A stretch of 64,000 nt of DNA, taken from the NCBI GenBank assembly GCA_005784505.1, contig VCAZ01000038.1, forward strand, positions 1,337,898 to 1,401,897, read 5' to 3'. Numbering within the stretch: the first letter of the stretch is position 1; each line of letters opens with the position of its first letter. Shown here one piece after another: positions 21,510 to 33,053 of the stretch. Source of the DNA: Bagarius yarrelli. Its lineage: Eukaryota > Chordata > Actinopteri > Siluriformes > Sisoridae. The position numbers were made by a program, and so were the translations under genes. The notes beneath the pieces are model-generated. The model was not told where the DNA came from. It worked only from the letters and a program-made list of their open reading frames with translations, and did not search any database.

Positions 21510-23041
21510 ATAAGTAGTAATGATTATCCTAAAAACCTTTAGCATTTTTAAATCATTAAAAAAATGTGAATGTCATTTCCAGCATTTGAATAAAACCCCA
21601 ATGGTTAATTTAAAAGTATTAAGCTTTGTGGGAAAAAGTCCTGGTGGGAAAAAGCTTAAAAATATAGGTGATGATAACTCAAACTTTTTAAAAGATGCGC
21701 TACAATCAGTAAATGCTAAATGGCTTTTATGCAAAATCGTTAATGTGTATCGTGACTCGATGAATGACTTAGCTGGAAAATGTATAAAGTTTCGAAAACA
21801 TCCACACAATTTAGGTTTAGGTGGTATTTTTGGAGGGAAAAACATAGAATGTTTTGTAGAAGTGATGACTCATAACAGTAATCTCTCCATTTTATATGTA
21901 ACACCACATCTGGGCCCCACCAATATACTGATAAATTTAACGTAGCATCAGCTAAAAAATTTATTTTTACTTTGTTTTGTCATTGAACAGCATAAAAATG
22001 GCAACATTTATGAGTTCAGTGCTTTTACCTCTTGCCTCTTTTTCTCCCTGCTGGCTAACCTGTATGCCAGCTGGAGTTGCTTCTAGCTACTTGCTAGCTA
22101 CTTGTAATTCCTCTTAGAGCTCTAGCAAAGGCCCTGTTATTATTAAATGCCAGTTTTTCTATACTCCAGGTCAATATATGTTATTTCTAAAAGAACAGAA
22201 GTGTGTTCCACACTGGGAAACTTGTATTTTCAGAGTGAATACCATGTCTGTTTTTTTCCTTGTGGTAGCAAGCAGTAATTCTGTGCAGATTCTTTACACA
22301 GAGGTAGAACTCTTAACCTGTCACATAAATACACAAAAATAATAGATAATTTACAGAAAAAGTGAATAAAAAATCCTCTTTTCTTTCAATATAAAATGTG
22401 CAAATTATGTTAAACATCTGGATGAATCACATGCCTACGAGTGTTGTACAATGAAACCCTTTGAAACTGAAAAGACCGACGATGATTACTCCACTATTCT
22501 TAAAGTCTATGTTTACTCAAAAATTTTACCCAGAAAATGGTGCCATGTATCAGGATGATAAAACACCAATTCAAACAGTAAGTAGTGTGATGAATAGGAA
22601 AGAACATCATGGCCCAAACAAGTGGTTACTAAACCTTTTCTGCCTGGCTTCATATGAGGAAGATGTCCGAAAGAAATCCATGTTGCGGAGAAATGAATTT
22701 GCTAATATAATGACACAAAAACAGAGACGTTGTCGTTAAGTAGGGAAAGGTCGGTACACAAAACAGAATCGCAAAGACCTAACTCAAAATCAAAACACAG
22801 CATAGATCGTAACCACAATAGCTTAAACATAAAAAATGCTAAGTAAGTAAGCTAGCTAACAATACTTCACAATGTGGTGTCTGTGATGCTAGCTTTTAAA
22901 GCTAGTCACCGGAAGTAGAACAATGATGTAGTATTTTGAAGATGGCGCCCCTGTGGTGGTTGGGAGTTGTAATCGTTACGCTCCCTTCTGCCAAATAAAA
23001 ATTTTGTTCACTGGAAATTTATACTAAGTGTGGGTAAATGA
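21510..23041. other. no supported gene
   Basis: Two sizeable frames occur. 21520-21945 (+, 141 codons) is Lys/Asn-rich with no known motif. 22461-22739 (+) contains 'MYQDDKTPIQT', which resembles a Tc1 second-Asp motif, but nothing around it agrees. The rest is unique AT-rich DNA. Confidence 0.45.
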
Positions 23042-23185
23042 TAGGGCAGAGATTAAGGTGTTGGATTGCCAGTTTGGATAACCCGGGTTCGATTCTCAGC
23101 ACCACGGTTTGACCGCTGAGCAAGCCCCTTAACCCACAATTGCTAGTTGTATTAAAGGGATAAATGTAGATCGCTCTGGATAATA
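23042..23185 (+). mobile_element. SINE-A
   Basis: Head 'gagattaaggtgttggatt', B-box-like 'gggttcgattctcagcacc', 'gagcaagccccttaaccc', tail 'gatcgctctggataa'. Several internal bases are lost. Confidence 0.85.
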
Positions 23186-23524
23186 ACAGCAGTTTTCCGG
23201 GATTTACTGCTTTTTATCTGATGTCCGAGTCCTGACTCTGATGGCTGAGAATATAGTTAGTTTCCTCCAGCTCTTGAAGTGGTGATACAAAACTGCCAGT
23301 ACTCCTGATGTGCGAGAAAAATGATAATTCAGGGGCTAAGGGGATTCCAAACACTTCTGTGTGTAATGTTGTGCAGGAAAAAAGGATACAGTGAGTATCA
23401 GATTGCATCCAGGGTGAAGCTACAGACAACAAAGCTATAAACCGACAGAAGGCAGAAACGACTGGGACGACTGTCAATGCATTTGCATGTCACACAATAA
23501 CTGTAGGATGACATTAGTTGCCCT

Positions 23525-23945
23525 AAAAAAGGTAAAGCAAATGGTAGCTGGGGTATACTGCACAGGTCAGAACTGTTCAAAACAGACTCCCAAGGGCAGG
23601 GCTGGAGTCATGCTAAAAGGCCTGCAAAAGACCATACTGATTTTGGGCTATGGAAGACTGGAGTAAGGTCATTATCTCTGGACACCTGGAGATGCCTACA
23701 AGGCACCGTGTCTCACACCCATTTTGAAATTTCGTGAAGGATCAGTAATGATCTGGGGTGATTCTGCAAAACTAGAATCGGGCACATTTGTCTTTATGAA
23801 AGGTACATGAATCAAGCTGGGTACAGCGTTGCCTCAAGACAACTTGCTTTTTTCTACTCTCACAATGTTTTCACTGCTCTGAGGGTTGTTTTTATCAAGC
23901 AGGACAATGCCTCATGCCACACAGCCAGGACAATTACATATATAC
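23525..23945 (+). mobile_element. Tc1-like relic (third family)
   Basis: Transposase DNA with repeated frameshifts. Recognisable parts are 'catactgattttgggctatg', 'cacctggagatgcctacaag', 'ggatcagtaatgatctgggg' and 'caggacaatgcctcatgcca', read as the QDNASCHTA second-Asp motif. Neither the third catalytic Glu region nor inverted repeats are found. Distinct from the other two Tc1 copies. Confidence 0.85.
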
Positions 23946-24364
23946 ATATATAATATTATAAGATGGGGGATCACTAGATCAAGACCCTGCATTCCTGAAC
24001 CAATAGGCGCAGGAGACAATTTCATTGTGTGGGCACCTTGAAAATTACCAGAAACTACCTGAAAACGATAACCATTAGCATTTCATATAAGCTGAGCAGG
24101 TGTCAAGTGTATATAAAGCCACCTTATTGCCTTTTTAAAAAAACGCGGCAAAATTTTTGTGTTGGCCTATTTTGCAACTGAGAGAGCCACAAGTAAAGAC
24201 TACCAAATATCCTTCCTGTTCAGGAGCGCTATTAGAAGATGACACCATACTCCATACACCATACATACATATGACACCATAAAATGACATACCATACCAG
24301 TGTCAGATAGAAATACATGTGGGCTTACAACAAATCCTCTTTATTTCTTTTTCCATATTAAGAA

Positions 24365-24508
24365 ATGAGGTTGTGTCAAAGCAGCTTTACAGATACACTC
24401 ACTAAAACACTCAGTTTAGTTTAATTAATATCTGTAAATTAAGAGTCAGAGGCATTAGTGGCAAAAAACCCAAACTCCATCAAAGAGAAAATGGAGAAAA
24501 TGGAATCC
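24365..24508 (+). mobile_element. REP-D fragment
   Basis: Shares 'aaagcagctttacaga', 'cactcactaaaacactcagt', 'aattaatatctgtaaatta' and 'aaactccatc' with the 10.2- and 61.2-kb copies. Confidence 0.7.
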
Positions 24509-24805
24509 CCATATCAAACGGAATTATAATTGTTTCTAATCAATTAAAGATGTCTAAATTAAACCCTTTTAACACTTGTGTAAAGCTTGAATTACAATAA
24601 ATATCATGTCCGTTATTAGACATATTAGTTAGCGAGTAGAACTGTCGATTGTAAAACTGCAGGGGTCACGACCCTCCTGTCACACCGTGTTAACGACATG
24701 CCTGCCTGAACCCCTTTAAAAACATCTAAAATGTTATAAATAAGGAAAATGTACTGGCACAAGCTATCAAACAAAGTCAAACTTATTGAATTTTTGCACC
24801 AGGGG

Positions 24806-25050
24806 TGGTAAAAAAAAATGTAAGATATTTTTTCAGCATTTTGCCTTTATTTATAGGACAGACAGAGATGAAATGGGGGAAAAAAGGGAGAGAGGGTGGG
24901 ACGGTAAAGGACCCGAGCCTAAATCAGACCCTGGTCACCGGAGCGCAACTGCATATGTGGGTGCCGACTTGGGTCCTTTCTGTTCCCACCTCTTCTCTCA
25001 CTTTCTCTCACTATTTTATTAATAAAGGCAAAAATGCCCCCCAAAAAAGT
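24806..25050. mobile_element. REP-E, head-to-head palindromic pair
   Basis: The left arm 'gcattttgcctttatttata' and right arm 'ttattaataaaggcaaaaatg' are inverted copies of the same 3' end, with tRNA-like 'ccgagcctaaatcagaccctgg' between them. It may be two SINE-like units in opposite orientation. Confidence 0.6.
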
Positions 25051-26931
25051 TCTAATTAATATAAAGAAGCAGAAGCACAGCAAAAATTACTAAAGTGAGA
25101 TGTTCCTTACTAGTTTCTCATCTCCAGTACTTTCAGTACCTCAACCACCCACTTCTGCTACCACAAGGACATTCGATAAGAGAGCGGGTTTAGTATTACA
25201 AGATTTTATTATGCATTTTACGTTCCTTTAAAAAGGAAGCTAAAGGGAAGACATGATTCATGTCATATTGATGTATAATTCTAATCCGTCATGTTTTTTG
25301 GTTCAGAGTGAACGGAAGATGGATGTAAACTGTTAACTATTTCAGACAAGGTGAAAAAACTCCTGATGGACTTTGCAGTAGGACATCTTGAAAAATTCTG
25401 TAACTCTAGCTTGATAGCACTGACGTCCCACCATCACCCTCTAAACCTAAACCTACTGAACGCATTAACGTGCACAGGCTAGACGAGCAGAGACATCACT
25501 ACAATACACCATTTGACTTTCCCTAGTCAGAAAACTTTATATTACAGTTAGTAAAATAGCAAACATGGAAATATTACTCGATTACATGCTGCTGCTGTTG
25601 TTGAGCTCATTTGTAAAAGGTACACAAACTACCTAAGCTATGTGCAGTGGTGTACCGTGGGCTTTACACACATCTTATATATCTCTGTTACAGCTAACGC
25701 AGCCATATGCAAATAAAGGCCTTATTGTGCACGACTGACATTATATGCCGCTCGAAGCCTTGGTGTTTAGGAGCTGCGCTGGTGAAGGTGTTAAAGCTGT
25801 CAAAGCCAGAATCAATCTTTGTCTCTTTATTCGTATTAAAAAAGTAAACTCAACAACAAAATAACTTGTGCTCAGTGCTAGCTGTTAGCCATTTATAGCT
25901 GGAAGCTTTAAAATAGCAAAAAAAACATTTCTGGCCTTTGTTAGTAAATGTAGTTTGGATTACTTCCTGACAAAGGCTCGAGAGAAAGCACTAAGCATGT
26001 CGCTAGCCCCAGAGGGCGGGCAGTCACTGAAAAACGAAACTGGATTGGCTAAAATTTCTGTTGCTATGATTTGTTACAAATCATATTTGAGCTCTTTTAA
26101 CAAAAGGCTAACATTATCTGCAGAGCTGCTCCAGACCTTTATGATGAAAAATATTTTAGTTCAACCTCAACAAAACTAATCATAGGACAATTTAAGGACA
26201 TTAAACTAATGAAAAAAGCAGAGAAGGCTCACCACTGGATATGCGCTACTATTAAAACACACCAAAATTCAAATACACCATAATTTTACATGTCCAAAAG
26301 AAATACTGTAACCATGACATCGATTAGCTTGGGTTTATGCTCTGGATTTTTTGCCGCTAATGACTTATCCTGTTTGTGCGAACAGGGTGAACAGAGATAT
26401 GGATATCAAGGGTGCAGCTAGCACTTTCGGGCTATATTAAAGAATATAAGGTTGGGCCCCTTCTACATCCATTTCGACTGTTACTACTAATAAAACAGAT
26501 CTCTGGGGCCACCAAATTGCATGGGCCAATAAAATTGTCCTAACAACCCCCATCATCGCCAACCCCCATCTGATGCACATACATATGTTGGTAGGCAGTT
26601 AGGATAGCTTATCATAACATTTGGACCAAAGATTTTAATTGGACAAACATTTGATGGTCCTACGTCTTCCAGAAAATATATAAATAAATATAAAAATAAT
26701 TAGACTAGTTAACTTAACAATTGAAAAGTGAAAACGTTTCCGAAGAGAATAAAACAGCTGCAATATTTTTATGTAATGGCAGACATTATTATGCCAAAGG
26801 TACCAGTGACCAGTTTCCTGAGGAGTTTGAGGAGTTTTAAGAATGGTTGGGACTCACTCTTCTACAGGCTACAGTTTATATTATATTTGATCACCATTAC
26901 CATAAACTGTTAAACTAAAGGACATTCGGTG
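25051..26931. other. no gene seen
   Basis: Mostly unique. The region 25955-26180 carries 'gccccagagggcgg' and shares scattered blocks with 60740-60890. The 74-codon frame there has no motif. Confidence 0.5.
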
Positions 26932-27063
26932 TCCCCCAGATGACGATGGGTTCCTTCTTCAGCCTGGTTCCTCTCAAAGTTTCTTCCTTTTTTATCTCAG
27001 GGCTGTGTAAAGCTGCATTGAGACAATATCCACTGTTAGAAGCGCTAAACAAATGAAAATGAA
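26932..27063 (-). mobile_element. REP-D-type fragment (variant)
   Basis: 'cagatgacgatgggttcc', 'cctggttcctctcaaagttt' and 'aagctgcattgagacaat' form the reverse complement of a widespread teleost repeat end. The forward counterpart is at 35325-35500 and a short same-strand piece at 45741. Confidence 0.65.
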
Positions 27064-27300
27064 TTAAAACTGAATCGAACATCAGGCTTTTCATTTAATA
27101 ATGTTTCAAAATAGAAGTACCTTAGTTCCGATATAGAAGTACCCTAGTGCAATTCATCAGATTTTTTTTGGACTATTTGTTTGGAAGTGCTACTATTGTC
27201 TTGCTTTTTTTTCTGTATGTATACCCTGTACTGTGCCTACTTTCTATTTGCACCTGTGTAATTCCCCATAATATTGTATCATGTTGTGTCGTGATGTATG

Positions 27301-27916
27301 TTATCTAATCTTATCTTATCTTATCTTATCTTATCTTATCTTATCTTATCTTATCTTATCTTATCTTATCGTAGCTTATCTTATCTTATCGTAGCTTATC
27401 TTATCTTATTTTATCATAGCTAATGTTATCTTATCTTATCCTATTGTATCATATCTTATTCCGATAAGTATCGTATCGTAGCTTATTTTATCTTATCCTT
27501 TTGTATCGTATCGTAGCTTATTTTATCTTATCCTATTGTATCATATCTTATCGTATCGTAGCTTATTTTATCTTGTCCTTTTGTATCGTATCGAAGCTTA
27601 TTTTATCTTATCTTATCCTATTGTATAGTATCGTATTGTATAGTAGCTTATCTTATCTTATCTTAACTTATTTTATCATAGCTAATGTTATCTTATCTTA
27701 TCTTATTTTATCTTATCTTATCGGATCGTATCGTAGCTTATTTTATCTTATCCTTTTGTATCGTATCGTAGCTTATTTTATCTTATCCTTTTGTATCGTA
27801 TCGTAGCTTATTTTATCTTATCCTATTGTATCGTATTGTTATAGTAGCTTATCTTATCTTATCTTAGCTTATTTTATCTTATCTTATCCTATTGTATCGT
27901 ATCTTATCTTATCTTA
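27301..27916. repeat. degenerate TTATC pentanucleotide array, ~615 bp
   Basis: Perfect TTATC units at the 5' end give way to variants (TTATCGTAGC, TCCTATTGTA, CTTTTGTATCG) organised as longer, roughly 45-60 bp super-repeats. It directly follows a sequence ('tgcacctgtgtaattcccc') resembling a LINE 3' tail. Confidence 0.97.
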
Positions 27917-28249
27917 CTAGAAGACCTGCTTTAAACAGCCACTTTTGTGTTCTTTTTTTTTTTTTGGCATCCCTAACTATAAACCGGATGCAGTAAACTA
28001 TTTATTATACAATGAGTTTAGATTCATAAGTGTAAGTATAGCAACAGTCTCAGCAACAGTCTGTACCCTAACATTAAATATGGTCTAAATACATTATCGC
28101 TTTCAAGCTTTAATACCACTTTTTGCTTCAAATTGGTCCATCCAGGGTTTTCATGCATGTAGCCTGACTGATTTAATGAATGAATGAATGAATGAATGAA
28201 TGACTGAATGATTCTTTTTTTTTTTTGATGCTTAATTCATAACAGAAAC
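27917..28249. other. no gene seen
   Basis: Unique DNA with a short (AATG)n run at about 28177-28205. Confidence 0.55.
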
Positions 28250-28606
28250 CATTATATCAAAAGAACAGACATTTGTCCGACACACTGTCAAACGTCGTCA
28301 TGTCTGACACGCAGAATTTAAAAGCATAAAGAACGTAGGCTCCTTTGGCAAACACATCGCAATCAGTCAAGTAGACACTTTGGGGAAGACGCAGCCTAGC
28401 AACAATTCATTCATGTAAACGAAAGCAAAATATAAGACTGACATGACGGTGGTTTCATTTTGTTCACTTATAACGCCGAGAGACCTGTTTAGTATGCGGT
28501 CGCTTGCTCTCAGTAAATATCCCCAGTCCTTCATCAGCCTGAGCGACATAAGCTGTGTGTCTGGATATGGCCCAGTCTCAGTCTCCAGCGCTCTCCCTTA
28601 TTCCTG

Positions 28607-28631
28607 TGGTGTGTGTGTGTGTGTGTGTGTG

Positions 28632-28698
<67 letters not shown>
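28607..28698. repeat. compound (GT)n(AT)n(GA)n microsatellite
   Basis: Three adjoining dinucleotide runs, with a single extra G in the GA part. Confidence 0.97.
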
Positions 28699-28699
<1 letters not shown>

Positions 28700-29270
28700 T
28701 AGTACTCACTTAAGTGTCCTGTTATTAGGTTTTGGATTAAAGCAATTAGATGACAGTAAACTGCCTTTTAGTGCAAAGACCCCTTCATGTTCAGGATAAA
28801 GAAAAATTTGTATCGCTTGATATGCAAATGATGCGACTAGACTATCTTGTTTTGTTTAATGCTTCGTCATTCGATTAATCATGCAGTGTCAGGTTTTTTT
28901 TTTCAAATTTTAAAGGCTGCCTGTTTTTTTTTATACAGTTGTTGAAAATATGTAAGCGTTCTGAGTCAGTGGAGATACTGACAGCATTCTCGCCTTGGAA
29001 TTTGTCACTGTCCAAATGTGTGAAATAATGTTTAAGCACCCCATGCACTAATAATTCCACCACACATATCGATATCCATACACACACACACACACATTTC
29101 TACCGCTCTTCATGTGCCGATAAGTCTCTCCACCATCCCTCCCTTTCACTTCACTTCTTCTCTGATTGATGCCGATGGAAGACACGTTCCCTTTTCCTCC
29201 CTCCCTCCTGCTGTACATTCCTCCCTCCCTTCGTCCGTCCACCCCTCACTACCTCCCCCCTCCCCTTGCG

Positions 29271-29304
<34 letters not shown>

Positions 29305-29309
29305 GTCTC
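29271..29309. repeat. (CT)n microsatellite
   Basis: Part of the C/T-rich tract of the candidate promoter. It produces the spurious SLSLSL and RERERE frames on the two strands. Confidence 0.95.
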
Positions 29310-29576
29310 TGCATCGCAACCACACTCGCTGGGTCTTCCTGAAGAACAGAGGAAAACATATACAGGCACCAGAAAGGGAAAAAAGAAAGGAGGAAAAAAT
29401 AGAGGGAAAGTTGAATCCAGCGAACGAATCCAGGTGCACACTGGTAAGCTCCAAACAGAGATGTTGGAGGTCCTACCTGTAAGCCGTGGCGTCCACTGAG
29501 GCAAGCCGGAATGACTTGGGTGAACAGAAGTGCACTGGAAACCCATCGTGGAATGCTCACTGGAAGCCGTCTGTGA

Positions 29577-29608
29577 CACACACACACACACATACACACA
29601 CACACACC
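29577..29608. repeat. (CA)n microsatellite
   Basis: CA run interrupted once by 'cata'. Confidence 0.95.
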
Positions 29609-29697
29609 TATCAAGCCTTCTAACCGCTAACTGGCTTCCCAAAGAGCATGATTACCTTGGCTGTCACTGGCTGATGGATTCAGAAGGAGAGTAAAAG

Positions 29698-30359
29698 GTA
29701 AGACTTCACTGTTGCCTGCTGGTTTATCCGCTTCAAAAAAATAAAGTGCTTTTTAGATTTCAACTAAACGATATCAGGTGCTAGTTTGTCGTCGTGTCAG
29801 TGTAACTCTTATTATTGTTAGCGATGATTTGTTAAATATGTTTTGACACACTTGAACAGGATGTGTATTCTTTAATGGTACCCAGACAGGCTGGAGATCA
29901 GCAAGCATATTGCAGAGACGGAACTCATACTTGCAGTCTAATTAATGGTCAAGGCTTCTAGCATGAAGTGCGTCTTCCAAACTACATCTTTCTGTACAGG
30001 GTTGTCCTTCCTGTCGTTGATGTGACTTGAATTGAAAATGTACAAAGAGTTGCAGAGAAGGTTGATGGATTTTAAGTTAGAGGTTGTAAGCAGCTCACTA
30101 TTACAGGTGTATTAGAGAAGGAAAAAAATGTCTATATTGTTTTAGCCTTTCTGAGACCGGCGCTAATATATAGATTCGGTTGGGGACCTCATACTGATAT
30201 AATATGGATAAATCCGCTCCCATTTTACTGGAAATTATTTTAGTGCTCTATAGCACTGGACTGGGCATACACCATTTTTTTAGTTTCTTCAATTTATGTA
30301 TCGTGTTAGTCACATGGTCATGTAAGTTTATTATCAATTTTTATGCTGACATGTACATG
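29698..30359. other. no gene seen
   Basis: Would be intron 1 if the upstream candidate exon is real. Unique AT-rich sequence. Confidence 0.5.
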
Positions 30360-30420
30360 GCAACCTCGGGTTCGACTCCGGTCCCACCCTTCCTATCTAA
30401 ATAAAGTCTGAACATACCCC
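30360..30420 (+). mobile_element. REP-E fragment
   Basis: 'acctcgggttcgactccggt' (B-box-like) followed by 'aaataaagtctgaac'. A short internally deleted copy. Confidence 0.5.
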
Positions 30421-30466
30421 CCAAAAATATCATTAAACAAACGATCAATTTAAGAAAACTTATATT

Positions 30467-30655
30467 TAAGGCCCTTATCCAGGGCGACTTACATTTTTCT
30501 CATCTATACAACTGAGCATTTGAGGGTTAAGGGCCTTGCTCAGGGGCCCAGCAGTGCTGGCTTGGTGGAGCTTGGTGAAGCTGGGAATCGAAACCACAAT
30601 CTTCGGGTTGGTAGTTCAACACCTTAACCATCAGCCAACACTTCGCTTCACCACT
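30467..30655 (-). mobile_element. SINE-A, full length
   Basis: 'ggcccttatccagggcgact', 'gttaagggccttgctcaggg', 'gggaatcgaaacc' and a head ending 'caccttaaccatcagcc'. A partial duplication 'gcttggtggagcttggtgaa' occurs in the centre. Confidence 0.9.
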
Positions 30656-31190
30656 TAATTTGCCCAATTACAGATTTAATCCTGCCTCATTGATTTTAAC
30701 CTAGAACTATTTTACACCAAAAGATCTTGGTGTAAACCTGCTTATGTGGCACAGTCAAGCCAAAACAAAAAGGAAGGTATATACAAAGCCAGTTTAGCCA
30801 ATCCTTAAATTTAAACCTGAATTGGTGACAAAACAGCAGCGCCGCCCCCAAAACGAAACATAAAGAATTCCCCATCAGAGCCTCCAGTTGTCTGCAGCTT
30901 CAGTGAAGCAGCCAATCAAACCAGAATGGGACCAAATCTCAGTTGATGACATAACAGTCCACCATCTGTGACCACAACCACAACCCTGGTAAAAGGCACG
31001 CTTCCATCATTACACCCTAGGAGCATCGTGGATAGGTCAAATTATTAACCCAAAATATTATCTATAAGTGAAACGTCTTTATTTATCATTTTTATTTATT
31101 ATGTAATATGCATTAAGCTAATTTCTAATGTAAAAAAAAATACATTACATCTTGATTACAATTAATAAAAATTAATAAAAAATTAATGTA

Positions 31191-31250
<60 letters not shown>

Positions 31251-32130
31251 TGAATGATGTAAATCACATTCTACTCCAGCCATAATGAGGCAGGCTGACC
31301 AGCATGATGCTAAGAACTTAACTTAAGAATTTCGATTAAGCTTTTGATTTGGCCCTTTCTAGATTTTTCTAGCTGTTCTTTGTTGTCCTTTAAATTTAGT
31401 TTTAGAAAAAAAAAATGGCAGGTGCATATTACCTTAGTCTAATTCATATATTTTTAAAATTAGTTATGTACTGACGAATTCTGTTACTTTTTAATGCATG
31501 AATTCCGCTATTTTATACATCAGCAGATCTCACTAGCCCTACAAAGCAATACAATTACCACGTGAAAAACGGTCAATATTTTTTCATTATTACATCATTT
31601 AATATTATATCTATTCTTATTAATAGTAATTAAAATTAGATGTATTTTTACATTAAAGAATTAGCTTAATGCATATTGAATAATAAATAAAAATTATAAA
31701 TAATAATGTTTCACTTATAGATAAAATAAGATTTCCGGCTAGTGAACTAATGTTTTTTTTTTTTTTAACATGTTAACCAGTAGTATATTTTTGCAGCCCA
31801 CTGCTGGCTAAAATTGCAGTTGACTTTAGTTTCGCCTGTATATGTATTATAGTTTCATGTGGACAGATGTGTATGACTCGAAATGGGGAACATATAAAAA
31901 TAGAGCTGGGTAGAAAGATGACGTCCATATTGTGATCACAACCAATGCACGTTTTTCCACATAATCCTCCAAAGAGGATGTCTATGGAGACAAAAGTCAG
32001 CACCAACAATGTATTTCTGTTCAGATGATGTTATTCAGAGGTGAATGTGCCTTTTTGGGACCTAAGCTGTTCACCCTTGTTGGCCAGAACATGCATCACT
32101 TCTGTACAGACCAAGGTCCATCCATCTTGC
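30656..32130. other. no gene seen
   Basis: AT-rich unique DNA with one AT microsatellite and a T-run at about 31753. Confidence 0.5.
31199..31244. repeat. (TA)n microsatellite
   Basis: Perfect TA run in an A/T-only surrounding. Confidence 0.97.
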
Positions 32131-32574
32131 CTACTTTAAAGGGACATGTGTGCGGTTGTTAAAGCCCTCGATGATGCCCTGAGTAGGAATACCATTACTG
32201 AGATACGCAAAGGTTTCTGGATGGATGTCGATCAGTGGGCAGGCTGATGTAGTTGAGAAGACAAACTGTCCGTTGTGATGCTGTTTTTGCTCATTCCAGG
32301 AATTCCACCTAAGAGATAGTTGTCAATCTAAACACATACAGCATGCTGATTGGGCACTGCTTGGTTTTAGGGATGTTGCCAAATCCTTCCAAATGCCAGA
32401 AATGTGATTGTAAATGTGAGCCCTCCCTAAGCGTCTGACATTATTACCAAACAAATCACAGGGGAGACTCAAATGGGATGTCCAACAAGCACAGACAGAA
32501 TGAATATGATCGTTTTTATGTTTATACCCATCATCACCTATATTTAATGATTTGAGTGGATCACCAACCCAATT
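32131..32574 (-). pseudogene. possible decayed coding stretch, unidentified
   Basis: The minus strand gives 148 codons from after a TAA to a TAG, interrupted once by TGA at 32323-32325. The downstream half has protein-like composition: 'FVFSTTSACPLIDIHPETF' then 'YLSNGIPTQGIIEGFNNRT'. No start codon, domain or splice sites could be fixed, and I do not recognise a family. It could equally be chance or an old retrocopy or transposon piece. Confidence 0.2.
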
Positions 32575-32730
32575 TTACATGGAGACAAGTAAGAATTCTT
32601 TTGAGAAAGCTACCATTTTACCATACCAGTTCAACAGTATCAAGATAACTGAATTATAGCTTATATATATGCGCAAATCTATGTAAAATTGTAAACATGC
32701 TTAAATCACTAGTGGTGATTCATTTATTTT

Positions 32731-33053
32731 CTATACCCGCTTATTCTCTAATTTGGGGCCACGGGGATCTGCTGGAGTCTATCCCAGCTGTCTCTGAAAG
32801 GCCGAAAAGCAGGAGGGGGACACCCTGAACAGATCACCAGGCTATCACATGGCCACACACACACTTACACTCCTTCCTATATTAGAATAACTAATCAACC
32901 AAACATACATGGTTTTGGACCGTAGGAGAATACCGGAGTACCCGGAGTAAACACACACAAGCATGGGGAGAACATGCAAACTGCACACAGAAAGGAATAC
33001 GAACCTGGGACCTTCTTCCTGTGAGCCAACAGTGCTAACCACTAAGCTGCCGC
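32731..33053 (-). mobile_element. SINE-C, full length
   Basis: Complete from 'ctatacccgcttattctcta' to 'gtgctaaccactaagctgcc', with a short insertion-like 'gtaggagaataccggagtac' variant in the centre. Confidence 0.92.

Larger units (their letters stand above)
28250..29697 (+). promoter_or_regulatory. candidate promoter / non-coding first exon region
   Basis: CpG dinucleotides are visibly commoner here than in the neighbourhood (for example 28290-28315, 28470-28505, 29225-29270, 29405-29425). A long C/T-rich tract (29140-29310) precedes a purine-rich transcribed-looking block. Three strong plus-strand donor matches follow: GTAAGC at 29444 and 29479, and AAAG|GTAAGA at 29698. No long open reading frame begins here, so a 5'-UTR exon is the simplest reading. 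This is inference, with no gene identified. Confidence 0.3.

Noticed and set aside
21520..21945. 141-codon Lys/Asn-rich plus frame
   Set aside because: Composition follows AT-rich DNA; a 90-codon frame on the other strand covers the same bases; no motif.
22461..22739. 'MYQDDKTPIQT' resembling a Tc1 second-Asp motif
   Set aside because: Only about ten residues agree; no other Tc1 segment, catalytic Glu or inverted repeat nearby.
29151..29642. 163-codon minus-strand frame
   Set aside because: Built on CA and CT microsatellites and purine-rich DNA (CVCVCV, RERERE runs); overlapping frames exist on both strands.
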